Positions 13,636 to 25,420 of a DNA stretch of 64,000 bases are shown piece after piece; the first letter of the stretch is position 1, and every line of letters starts with the position of its first letter. Origin of the DNA: Nereocystis luetkeana (Eukaryota; Sar; Phaeophyceae; Laminariales; Laminariaceae); NCBI GenBank assembly GCA_031213475.1, contig JARUPZ010000014.1, positions 5,739,674-5,803,673 of the forward strand, read 5' to 3'. Below the pieces are notes generated by a model, which was given only the letters and a program-made list of their open reading frames with translations, was not told the origin of the DNA and made no database searches. Made by a program: the position numbers and the translations under genes.

Positions 13636-16600
13636 ATGAAGATAACCATTGGGAACGCAACCGTTCTCAGCATGCTCGTTCTCGAGCTAGGCAACGCCGT
13701 CAACACTGAGTCGCCGAACAAGCCTATCCCCAAGCCCGAGTGCGACGCGAGCATCCCGGTGTCGGTTCGATACTCCTCCGCTTCTTCGCGGTTGTATATT
13801 GTGTCAGCAGACGGTAGCACCCGCGGAGGCTGTGTGACATTGAATCAAATATGGAAAGAACGGGGAGGAAAGACACCCTTGTATGCCGTGGACCCCGAGA
13901 GCGGCGATATCAGTGACAGCGTTACAGGGATCTGGCTGCTCACCGAAGAGCTGTTCGTACAAGACGGCATTACCCTTCAGGTAGGCGTTTTTCGCCTTCA
14001 TTTTTGTTTGTGTTTGTCCCACACGGCGTGTGCGCAATGTGAAAAGGCAATTGCTCGAATGTTCGATTGGACCTTCTGCGCCCACAATGAACGTCGTTGT
14101 CTTCGCCTGGATGCGATATCCTGGTGACATTTTACATGGGGTTTGGTTGTAAATACGTTTGTTCTCCGGGATTCCGTAACCCATAGATACCATCGTTACC
14201 TTCACAGTTAGCCAGGGTCTTCGCTTTGCACGACGTGGGCGTACGTGCACCCGTGTCGAGACATTGAACAGTGTTGCACACAATAAGCGGCACCAATTGG
14301 AGAGATTATCGACATCGTGTGGAGTTTAATACTTGCTCAACGTTTCCCCAAATGTTTCGTTTGCCCATGTTGTGCAAGGGGGGCGTTTCGTCCAACTTTG
14401 TTGCTACAATTATGACACACGTCCGGCGCACACTCGTAAACCCCACGTTCCGGTATATTCACATCCTCGACCCCCCGCACCTCGGTCATATTCAGGTGCA
14501 CGGCACCTCGGCTGGTGGAGATGCTGACGAGCTACGTCTCCTCAGTACGAGCGATACCTTCATCAACCTTCGTGCTCACGGTGGAAGCTTCGACTTCTTG
14601 GGCACCAAGGTAACCACTGCAATTCGGATCATACGTGGGTTCAGATATAGTCACACACCGTCGAATGATCGGAGCTTGAGCCCCCGGCAAAGGATATCGG
14701 TCTTAGACTAGAAGCGTTCAGTTGCGGCATTCACAGGCAACCACTTTCAGATCCCTTGGATACCTCAAGAGGATGAGACATGGGTTTTCCCAACGGGCCT
14801 CCTGGTTGCGTATTCACTGTGCCTGGCATCGAAAGGCCCACCTGTGCAGCGTGGGGGCCACCTTAATCAGGACCAAATACTTTTTTTTGTCACCGTAGCG
14901 CTTTCACGAGGAGAACATCTACAGCGACCGACGACATGTATCCGCTAGAGAAGGAATGTTCGCTATGCGTCAATGCAATGACCCCATATGGGCCTATTGC
15001 GAATATTTTCGCCTGGTGGCATTTCAGCATATTTTCCATCTGGATACGAGACATGAATCGGGTCGGTTGGTCGTTTTCAACCCTAGCCTCAGTCGTCAAC
15101 TCGGCGTCATTGTAGGTCGAGTAGGGTCGTTAAGTTAAGTCGTTTTCCGTTGCGTATAGCGTCGCGGCATGATCCATCACCATCATGAAACGGCTTTCAC
15201 TTCGTTTCACGCACCTCCAACATTGTCCATCATAACACCACTACTACCTAGATCACGTTCAAACCGGTACTGGTCATGTGTTCCTCAAACACTGTTGATG
15301 TTGCGCTTTCGCCATCAACGAACGAACGCCAATCCAGGTTTTCTCGTGGGACACATCCGCAAATGCGCCAGACGAAAACCAAACGGACGGTCGGTCGTAC
15401 ATCAGCGCCGTTTCGGAGGTCATCACCGACGACAGCCAGACTTGTAGGGGCCGAGCCAAGAAGAGTATGGGAGAGGCGCGGATGGACATCGCGGACAGCG
15501 AAATGGGCTACCTTGGATACCAAGGAAGCGAGGCCTACGGCCTCACGTGGAAGGTGGGTTCCGAAACAGACCCCAGAAAAAGAACAACTACAGCATGAAA
15601 TCTGGAAACGAATCGAAACGAGGTGCGGTCGGAGACGTTACTGCCAGTTATATATTCTTCTGAAACAAAGATACCGACCACCTTCTGCGTTTTCCTTGAT
15701 ACCCTAACCAACCGTCGTGGCCTTGCAGTCTTATCCATCGGGAGCCTGCTGTTGCCGTTGTAACAGATGCCAAAAAGGTGGGTTCGGAAACAGATGCCAA
15801 AAAAGGAACAACTAGAGCTTAATATCTGGAAATGAATCGAAACGAGGCGTGTTCGGAGACGACGCCGCTAATTATTTGTTTCTTTGTAAGAAGGATGCCG
15901 ACCACCTTCTGCGTTTTCCTTGATTCCGTAAACAATCGTCATGGCATTGCGTTGTGAACCATAACGATCCTGCTGTTGCCGGTGTACCTGAACATTTGCC
16001 TGCAGACAGCCGACGGTCTGAGCAGAATACACCGCAACATCCCGGCATAAAGTGACGATAGCTATGCCTGGTTCGGCATGCCATCCCCAACAGTGCGTAT
16101 GTCAAACACCGTTCATAGATTGGAGTGGTATTGTGTAGAATCAAGCAAAACACGCTACTACGAGTATGAGTGGGCGACCGCTAGTGTGGTCGTTTGAAAT
16201 CGGCATTGCGAACACGTCGTTTGTCCCATACCAGTTTACCTTGATCAAGCGTAACGTAGAGCCTATTCCACTGTAAACACATTATTCGTATATTTTTTAA
16301 TGGCTCCCAAACTCTCGCTTGACTGCCAATCATGTGACCAGGTCCGTGGGTTCTGCGTGGACAAGAGCAACCCCGAAGTGTTCGATGATGTAAACGTCTA
16401 CGGCAACATCTACGACTCGGACATACACCACAACAACTTCGGGGTCTACACGTACGGTCACCAGCAAGGAGACTGGAGGAGGAACAAGATGCACGACAAC
16501 TCGGGGTACGGCTTCGACCCCCACGACGACAGCGACTTCCTGACGATCCATGACAATGAGGTCTACGACAACGGATATCACGGTATCATCGCCTCCAAGC

Positions 16601-18227
16601 GCTGCAACGGGGTGTCCATCCAGGTACGATCTGCCTGACGTGTTGCGTGCTTTGGATATAGTAGACAAAAATGTTGAAGTCATCGCCAGACGGGATATGA
16701 GTAATTGTACTCAATGCATAGTTGACCCCGAAGCCGGTCTCTGCAAAACGGCCGCGGATGACGTGCTCGCGCTACAGGCAGCACTTTACTTGCGCTCGTC
16801 GATGCATGCGGGAAGACGCTGTGTGGTGCATCGATACTCTAGATCTCACGGTGATGCTTTGTATCCGACCAACGCGATATTATCTTGCTCGTCCAGGGAA
16901 ACGAGGTCTATGGCGGTGCTTCGTCGTCTGCTGGAATATTCCTTCACCGGAGCAGCGACGACGCTATCGTGAAAGGTGAGCAGCTGATCGTACATCGAGT
17001 CCCGCTCATGGTTAGGTGGTAAACATAGTATGCGATACTCCGTTCACCTGCAAAATTGTGCGGTGTAGCACAAGGAAAATATAATGTAGTTTAACCCATG
17101 CTTATGTGGCGCTCGACATGGAATTCGGGCTAGTAGAGGTGGGGAAACAGACAGGTGTGCCGATCTGTGTGTAACTAGTCGGATGATGCTAGACTTTGGA
17201 GCGAAGCTGCTAAACATGTTGTACCTGCCCCGGTCAAGATACCGCCGGCCACGAGTGAAGCACACGACCGGGACATACCCGGTGGTCATGCTAGTACACA
17301 AACATTAGTTGGATATAGTCGGACTCGACGCACTAACGACAAAACAAGCGCTTGACTATCTCGGGAATGATAATATTGTGTGGTGATCCGACAAGGTAAT
17401 TATTTACTGCGGGCAGAACAATTAACAATGCGAGTACCTTGGATTTGCAGGATACCAGCGAACTCTTTTGTCGGTATATTTATCATTGCCCGCACTCGAC
17501 ACTATCCACCTTCTCTTACACGCACGGTAGGCAACTACGTCCACGACAACGGCGACGCTGGGCTGGCAATGATGGAGTCGTTCGACGCCAAGGTGTCCGA
17601 CAACATATTCGAGAACAACAAGTACGGCGTGAGAATCTCCGTGGGATGCGGCCGGAATGTATTTTCCAACAACGTCATCAGCGGCTCGACCAAGTGAGAA
17701 TACCCTCCACGTTTCTGAACACATACCGCCATTGTGGAGCGCTTGAACCCCCTGCCTACCAGCCAAAACGTACAAGGCCGTGCCACATGTCCTGGTGTGC
17801 GTTGCCCACTAATAGTTCAACATGTCGGTGTGATTCTTCGCCCACACACGGTAGTAAACGAAAGCCTAAACTCAACGTGATGTGTGCTGTTCCTCGCAAC
17901 ACGGCACGTGTTCGTCCCCTGTTCAGATACAACGCCTACTCGTACCTCGGGTCCGACGCGCCCGATGTGGTAAAGTCGGGGCGGTCGAAGGACAACTGCT
18001 TTCAGGAGAACACCATCATTGGGGGTATAGAGACGCTCAAGATCATGGATGCCGATGGCACCGAGTTTATCGGGAACTCGTTCGAGGATGCTGTGGCGAT
18101 CCGCTTCGATGACTCTACAAGGACTGTAATGTCGGGCAACACCGGCCTCAACGACACCAGACTGAAGGTCCATAACGGTGCTTCGTTCGACAGGCAATCT
18201 GATTATGGCTTCGAGCCTATCTACTGA
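13636..18227 (+). CDS. Mannuronan C5-epimerase, copy 2 (7 exons, 499 aa)
   Basis: Same enzyme family and exon plan as copy 1. Exons: 13636-13980, 14496-14609, 15338-15553, 16342-16623, 16897-16975, 17531-17693, 17927-18227. Each has exactly the length of its copy 1 counterpart, all introns are GT-AG, and the total is 1500 nt with no stop before TGA at 18225-18227. The DPHD catalytic motif sits in exon 4 at about residue 284. Differences from copy 1 are conservative and mostly N-terminal (residues 4-25 and about 107-112); exons 3-6 are almost identical. Intron 3 carries a 224-base tandem duplication that repeats the 5' splice-site sequence, which could affect splicing. Likely functional; inferred from an intact reading frame only. 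Confidence 0.9.
15554..16000 (+). repeat. 224-base tandem duplication in intron 3 of copy 2
   Basis: The start of intron 3 (GTGGGTTCCGAAACAGA at 15554) recurs at 15778 as GTGGGTTCGGAAACAGA. The following TCTGGAAACGAATCGAAACG and CACCTTCTGCGTTTTCCTTG stretches are also repeated. Copies 1, 3 and 5 have one copy. The second copy is preceded by AAAAAG, so it recreates a plausible donor site within the intron. Confidence 0.8.
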
Positions 18228-20246
18228 TCGTCGGGCGGTGTGAAACGTAGTTCGTAAACCAGTGCCCCTCACTCCCTCCTTTGTGGAGGAGAATACAAAT
18301 TGCATCGATCACCCTTAGGTTGTCCTGCTGTATGCCTGTAGTGTTTGCGTCTCTTTTGACCCCACGTGGCGACGTTCGAGGCCGGGGAACGATGCCCGCA
18401 CCCCAACTCGTGTCATCGGCATGCGACCATGACTCGACGTTTTATATTTTGGCTGTCGTCGGGTATTCAGTCCTGGTGCATGTAGATAAAGAACCGTGAT
18501 GTCATGCGCTTGTTGAGAATGGTAGTTTCAAATTATCACCCAACCATTGCGAAAAAGGTGCACCTCACATGAAACGCGTTGTTGGGGTCTGTGAGATGGT
18601 TCGGGTGGTCGGTAGTATCATTGTGGGTCTCATCCACATAAATAGCGCTTGGTGGGCTCACGCAAGTAATGTTTGTAGTATTAGCTACCTGTCGCGGCGC
18701 GTTTCAGGCGGGACCATGGGGGTACGCGCTGGAGGTCATCTTGTTACTTATAAACCTGTGCTGGATTCGCGGATTAATGCTGTAAGCCCTTACAATATAT
18801 TGTCCACAGGAGGGTAAGGTACGGGTAGTGGTTTCTATGTTGAAGTGGATAGATGGAAGGTATGCAACGTATTGTACGAGTAGCCTATGGGGAAGATGCG
18901 AGACGGTTTTGTTCAGGATACTTGGAGATCAAAGGACAAGCGCCAGCTAATAGACATCGTAGGGGGGTGCATTGTTTGCTGTCCACTTACGCGTTGTGGT
19001 CCGCTGGTTCGCGGCTGTAGTTTGCACGTATACCAGGTGTAGTGACTATTGTACACATATCCTTGTGATACTACGATGTCTGGAGGTTCCAGACCATATG
19101 CCGAAGGGTCAACACCATAGTTGTCATTGTGTTGAGGATGGGACATCGCCAGTGGAGGAAATTAATATGAAAAGGGCATGGGTTGTGGCCAATATATGTA
19201 GAAGCGTTTCCGTTTGTTCTGCTGACGGTTGCATCGATATTGAACCCTTGTGTGATCTGGGTCCCGCGTAAGGAGAACTGTGAGGTATAGGGACGGGCCG
19301 TCTCGTCATGTAGATGTTCGAGCTCGGATTAAGGCGTATGCGTGGAATACATTTGTGATCATCGTGCAGGATGGCCAGTGGCGCAGGCATCTCATGTATT
19401 CAGGGGTGTTCCTGCTGTAGACAAAGCAGTGCACTTTTTTGATAGGAGTGTAAATGTTCCCAGTAAGTGTCGCTGACCTCAGGATGGGGCTTGTGTTCGT
19501 CGAACGGATCGTCAGGACTGCTGTCCTTGGTCGTAGTTTAACCTCTGTCGGGAATACTACGGACCAGGGCATTCAGGTGCAAGTTTCGACACGTCTATAC
19601 ATACAGAAGGTAGTATACAGGCCGGACCAGAATTCGGTTTCGGTGCAATGTAGGGGGCGTTTGGTTCGATTCAGGACGTTATAAGTCGTTCCTGCAGGTG
19701 CTGACAAGCCGACTGGCGTTCGCGGACTGTTGCTGAGGCGCGTCGGGTTTGAGCTACCGGTTTTTCAGCAGGCCCGTCAAAATCATCAAGACTACGTTTA
19801 GGAGTAGGGCGAATCATCATGTATGTGACGGTCAGTCGGAACATAATGGTTTCTCTCTATATGTACCGGTTGGACTGAAGTGCAGTCTATTCGTGGTATA
19901 TAGGGATTCCCGTTTGAACTCTATTCTGCGAGTTTGTTGAGCCGTGTTGCTGCAGCACAGCCCGTGCACCAACGGGCCATACGTCGTTGCTGGCCGTCGA
20001 GTATGGGGACGGTGAGTATGGATTGTAGACCGACTCCCCCTCCGTGACTGCCAACATTTTCGATTTCGTGGGGACTTTCCAAGCAACAATGTGCAACCAA
20101 TATTTAATATTTATGTCCACATCCTCTTCGAAGGCCGCACACATGGCCCACTTGAGCAGGCACCGTGCACCGAAGCACACGCGTTATTGCCATCAATGGT
20201 GTCGTCCATGGTGTTGCCAACCATTCAAGGCTGCCATAAGCTGCGA

Positions 20247-20513
20247 AAGCCACGCACATTTTTATTTTTCTATTTTTTTCAACATCGCTTTTACTTTCCA
20301 GCCTTACTCGGGGGAGTTTTTTACCCTCAACAAGCTTCTGGACAAGCCGTGGCCAGAGGTGTCCACCCTTCTCCCCCGCGGTACGTGCCTTTATTATTTG
20401 CCGCACATAGGGTTCAGCATCCCCACTGCTCGTCGATTTTCATCGAATGTAGCAAACTCACGCTCTCGCGCTTTCTGCTAGTCAATTTCCTTTTTGCAAG
20501 AAAAAGCCACGCG
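20247..20513 (+). mobile_element. ~0.26 kb insertion with exon-like cargo, flanked by direct repeats
   Basis: Unit 1 reads from ACTGCGAAAGGTTAGCACG directly onward (9041-9059). Here the equivalent CTGCGAAAGCCACGCAC is followed by about 250 bases absent from unit 1, ending in AAAAAGCCACGCGC. AAAGCCACGC therefore flanks the extra DNA on both sides, as a 10-base target duplication would. Inside, 20302-20380 looks like a coding exon. No terminal inverted repeats seen. Confidence 0.45.
20302..20380 (+). other. Orphan exon-like segment
   Basis: Preceded by a pyrimidine-rich acceptor (TTTTACTTTCCAG) and followed by a consensus donor (GCG then GTACGTGC). The open phase reads PYSGEFFTLNKLLDKPWPEV and continues STLLPR, 26 codons plus one base. 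It lies inside the insertion and has no partner exons nearby, so it may be a captured gene fragment. Parent gene not recognised. Confidence 0.35.
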
Positions 20514-22149
20514 CATGCACTCGGTGAAACTTGGTTGTGCAAATTTATTCGTCTACTGTAGTTAACCCGGCCAGTCTGACGTCCAAAACCGACTGCCCGA
20601 AAAAAGAAACCGTTCAACGACATCACCGGCTCGCAGGGGTCCACCAAAACCCTGGCGCTGGTTTCGCGTGTTTTCGAACCTCAATTGGGCGATAACAAAG
20701 TACGGCATGTGGCAGATGATTTCCCGCACGTAAAATGGGGCTATCGAGTAACGTTTGTCTACCTGGTACATGATACGATTTTCAATCACCGCAGAGAGCT
20801 AGTTGGGTAGGGACCCTGGGAGACACGCACGGGCCATACCAGTGGCATATATAAGACAAGCTTGAGAAGCGGTTGGGGGCGGAGGTGGGTTCGTGGCCTT
20901 AGTATCGGCAGTCAGGCTCAGCAAACGGGACCCATCACAACTTGTAGTGGCAACGTATATCGAGGTAAGTTCAACGATATGTACCTCTCGACTGGCACGG
21001 AAATGATGAAACTGCGTTGAACGGATTGTGCTGTGCCGAACGTCATTGAGGTAGCACACTTCAGGCCGGTACTATTGCCTCTCCTCCCCGGCCAACACAA
21101 CAGATTCAGGAATAAAGTCAGGTAGGATCATAGTTTGTCGTGATTTATTTGCTGGTCGTTGTAGATTTGTACACTCCGCAGAAAACTATTCAGCCGCGTA
21201 CACCATCCGCATATAATGCATACGCGCTCACTCTATTCTTGGCACTGAGCAACATCTCTTGGTCTTCTCGAAACATCGGTGATCTGGCCTTCAGCCTAAG
21301 GCCACACCTTGATGTTCAATTTCGTTTTGTTCCTCGTTAATCCAAACGCGCATGAACACTGCGCTTTGGTGTTTGGCGATCGGGGGGGGGCGATGCTGCA
21401 ACGAGAGTATTTCAGGCCACGTAGTGAAGGCCAAATCAATAGTAAAAAGCGGCTCACCAAACACACCAGACAGGTCGCTCGTTCACCTTCCAAGGTGGGA
21501 AATTCTCGTGTCTGGTTTGTAAAGCACGCCGGTGGTGACATCCAGCAACTGAAGCACCGACGATATAGAAAACCGACGGATATGAAAAAAACGAAGAGTA
21601 CAGACTAGCCTCTAAATCAATCGAAGTCACGTCCAGTATTTACGCCTGGTTTACAGCCATGGAACTATGGCATAATAATGGGGGCTTCAATTCTTGCGAA
21701 GCCTGCACCGTGTACCTCTTTCGCGGAGGGATTGCGGCTCACGATGCGACATTTCTCACTCGCAATACCTGTACTGGGCCGGACTATGCTCCAAGTGAAC
21801 TGTGCGGATATTACCACAACCACGATGCTCCCTTATTATGACTCCTCGGCGCAACGGAGCACTCGTCTGGGACTCTAGCGCTGCATGCCCGTGCTAGGAT
21901 GAGGATAGCACCGAACTGTTCTAAACCCTCTTCTCGACGCGTGCTACGATAGCGTGAACACCGTTTGTCGACTTGTGCTTCTGACTGACGGGGCTTCTTA
22001 ACGTCAAACCGTCGGAATGCCGCTCTATGTTTTGAGACACGGTTTCACCACGCTCATGACAATGTCATGAAGATTGTTCATCTGGTTGCTCTTACTTTCC
22101 GTTTTTTTCAAAATATATCCAGCAGAAATCGAAGTATGCATCTCTACCT

Positions 22150-25100
22150 TAGCATGACTCACGTGGGGAGCTTTATACCGCACCCAACACCCGACCTTGG
22201 AAAAACCTGTGAGCTAAGCCAGTCCGATAGGCGAAAACAGAGTCTCGTAAAAAACACTGGGCCATCCCAAGACAGATGATAACACATGGCGTAGTTCATG
22301 AGTTGAGAAGCCCCGGCAGCGGGATGAATGTGGGCTCAATATTTACTAAACTCATGAAAATCTCGTACGGTACCAGGGCTCGCAGGAACGTTTGGATTGT
22401 TCGGACTTGGCAACCCGTCGCCGGGTGAGTGACTGCGTATTACCTTGCTATACACCACGCAATACAAACATACGTACAGAAAAAATACGCCTGCGTAACA
22501 AAAAGCAACCGACTCCGAGAAACTCCAAACGCATACACGCAAAAACCGAAGGTAAACCGCACAGTTATTTCCAAGCCTAGCTTCGGGGGCAGCCGCAGTA
22601 GCGTTTCTAAGGTAACATCACACGTGGAAATATACAGTTGGAAGGGCTTTTCCGTTTTTGAAGATTCGAATCCCCTTGGCCGGAAGAGACACCACTCTAT
22701 ACTGCCAATATTCTACCCGGTACCACACAACACATTGCGTGTACACCCCCTGGCTACCATGCACACGTACAGTTTCTCTGGATGCTTAGGTTCAAAAGAG
22801 CTACATTCGGATCAAACACCACGTGAGCGCGACCGCATGATCGCGCAGTCGGTGAGTCAAGTTCAGTACGGAGGTGGCAATGAAGAACTTATTTTGAGGA
22901 GCACGGAACGTGAAATCGGTCAGATATAGAGTTGATCGTATTTAATTTGTGTTCTTCCCAGGTTTCACTTTTCCCCAGGGCAATAAATTAATTGCGGAAA
23001 TTCTATAACCAAACCGAACAAAACTGGTACTTTTGACATTGGCACTATTCGGATTACTGTAGTTCGTCAGTACCTGGACCATACGAGTCGCCGCAACCAG
23101 TGACACACGATTTAGACCATGATTTAGTCGAAAGGTTTTGGTAATTATTCGGTATATTTGAGATGGTATACCTAGTCGACTAGATGCGACTGCCTGACAT
23201 ACGCCAAAACGTCAGGTATCGAAAACAATTTTTTTATTATGTAAAACGTACATGGGATACACAATCCACGATAATCTCATTCTCGCAAATAAAGGTTCGT
23301 CATCGTGGTATAAATGGAGCGTGAAATCGGTCAGAAATAGAGTAGATCGTATTTGTGTTCTCCCGAGGTTTCACGTTTTTCCAGGGCAATAGATTGAGGA
23401 AATTCTATACCCAAAACGCAAACAACACCAGCCTACTACTCGGGTGGTAACTTTGACGTCGGCACTAATCGGATTAGTTTGTCAGTACCTGGACCATACG
23501 AACCGCCGTAACCAGTGACATACGATTTATACCATGATTTGGACGAAAGGGCTTGGTAGTCATTCGATATATTTTTATGGTATACCTAGCCGACTCGAGG
23601 CGACTGCCTGACATGCCATTGCGCCAAAACTTCAGGTATCAAAAACATATTTATGTCGAACGTACATGGGATATCAAAGCCACGATAATATCATTCTCGC
23701 AAATGTAGGATTCGTCATCGTAGGTCTCCGGCGTGTTAGCCCCTTCTTGCCACCGATCGGATATTCCCTCACGCCACATTCTATTTATTGGCCAATTCTG
23801 CTCTCACTGGCACCTAGAGTCCATTAAGGAGGTATCCAGGTCCTGTTTCCAATCCACCTTTCGTTTTTATTTTGGAACATTATCATTCTGTACCTAGTCA
23901 ACCCGATGCAATTGCCTGACATTTCATTTGCCGAAATGATATATATCAAATAGTTCAACGTTAAACTTTAAGGTGCTCGGGCTACACAATCCAAGAGTAT
24001 CTCAATCTAGAAAATATAGGATTTGTCGTTGTCAGCCTCCGGCGTGTGAACCAAGGGCTTGCCGCCTTCACGGCCACCCTGCACGCCGAATTATTTTTCC
24101 TCGACAACTATGCTATACTCCCGACACCTGGGGTTGATATGCGAAGAACTCAGGTCCTGTTTCCCCTTCACCCGGCCTTTTCACTCACTTTCCTCCACAG
24201 CCTTGACCAGAGCTCCGATCGAGTCATTTCACAGCCAGTCCCGCTACTTCTGTAGCAGCTACAGAATACCTACAATCACCTGGCGCGGTCATTTGTCCGT
24301 CAGATCGTCTTTTTCCAGCTCCGTGTTCCGTGATGGGAGCTATCTCTGCAGTGCACCTGATTTTCATGCCGTTTCATGAGACGTTACCGTGATCAAACTC
24401 CCTCGTGTTGTACTGCTGTAGTACAGTCGCGGTACGCCCGTCGTGTTTTCAACAACCCCAGAAGCAGTGTGCGGTTGTCCAAAAACACCGTTCCAACGTC
24501 GAACAAACAAATCCGGACCAGACCAAGCGGGGACCACGGTTGACTGGAACAAAAAACTGCAGGCAGTAGCGCTATATAGACCACAACTGCACAGTACGAC
24601 TTCCCGTAACAATCTGATGCGATATTTTTGTCAAGCACGCAGCCTTTTCTCGTCCCGAACGCAAAATAATGGATCAGTGCTTTTCTCATCAGCTCGATGG
24701 TTTGGCGACCAAACCACAAACCACCGACTGTATTCGGTGCCCGACGACGAGATAGGTCACAGTTTAAATTTCCGGGAGGAGGGGCAGGGTTCTTGATTTA
24801 GTCCACACAAATATCAAGCGTAGAAACATTTCTGTCATGGGTTCAATGCGTACAAAATCGGGTAAAGTACCAAGTACCTACGAAATAAGTCGAAATCACG
24901 TATAGGCCACATGTATTCTGCAGCGGTAGAAGAGCGTCGACGTTGGTCTTACTGCCGACAAATGGGGATACCATCCCACTGTTCTATGAGGATTGTATAC
25001 AGCAGTGTTTCCCGCATTTTGGATTGCGTACATATGGCTGATGCCATCCAAGAACCCGAAGCAGTCTCCAAGACTTCTTAACAACCGTAGTTCTACCCAA

Positions 25101-25420
25101 CCCCGTGACGGAGTCGACTCCCAGTAGCAATGGTCTAACTCGGCTTTCATATTGACAAAACCATTGCGCCCACTACAGCAGTGTCTAGGTCATATAGTAC
25201 CACACACAGCACGAAGTGCATCAAATGTTGACTCAAAAAACGATTCTCCTATTTCTCCCACTTCCCAGAGTAACGGTTCGTACATGCTCTGGATTCCCGC
25301 GCTTTCTCCATACAGTCTCCTTGGTGTGTTTCAGAAGCAGAAACCGGGAACGACCCCACGTTTCACAGCTCATACGTCAGAGGGCACGGCATCTTACGAT
25401 CGAAGCACTATAGTACGAAA
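22150..25420. other. 5' flank of epimerase copy 3 with internal duplication
   Basis: A stretch of about 420 bases at 22906-23317 (GTGAAATCGGTCAGA, then CCAGGGCAATA) is repeated degenerately at 23318-23730. The downstream block ending in CTCCGGCGTG occurs in three versions, near 23270, 23700 and 24010. No gene seen. Confidence 0.55.

Larger units (their letters stand above)
10741..22149 (+). repeat. Tandem epimerase unit 2
   Basis: Second head-to-tail unit, about 11.4 kb. Gene starts are spaced 10,953 bases from copy 1 to copy 2. Relative to unit 1 it has an insertion at about 12499-12686, a duplicated piece of intron 3 (15554-16000) and an insertion at about 20247-20513. From about 14.33 kb to 19.3 kb it resembles unit 1 very closely, but its intron 1 is clearly different. 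Confidence 0.75.
18228..22149. other. 3' flank of epimerase copy 2, intergenic
   Basis: Homologous to 7022-10740, with a unit-specific insertion near 20247-20513. No supported gene. Minus-strand protein-like fragments at about 20570-21560 match the decayed island of unit 1, with more breaks. Confidence 0.45.

Noticed and set aside
17439..18227. A 262-codon open frame across the 3' end of epimerase copy 2
   Set aside because: It is in frame with exon 7, but it reads exon 6 out of frame and runs through intron 6, whereas clean splice sites give the conserved protein.
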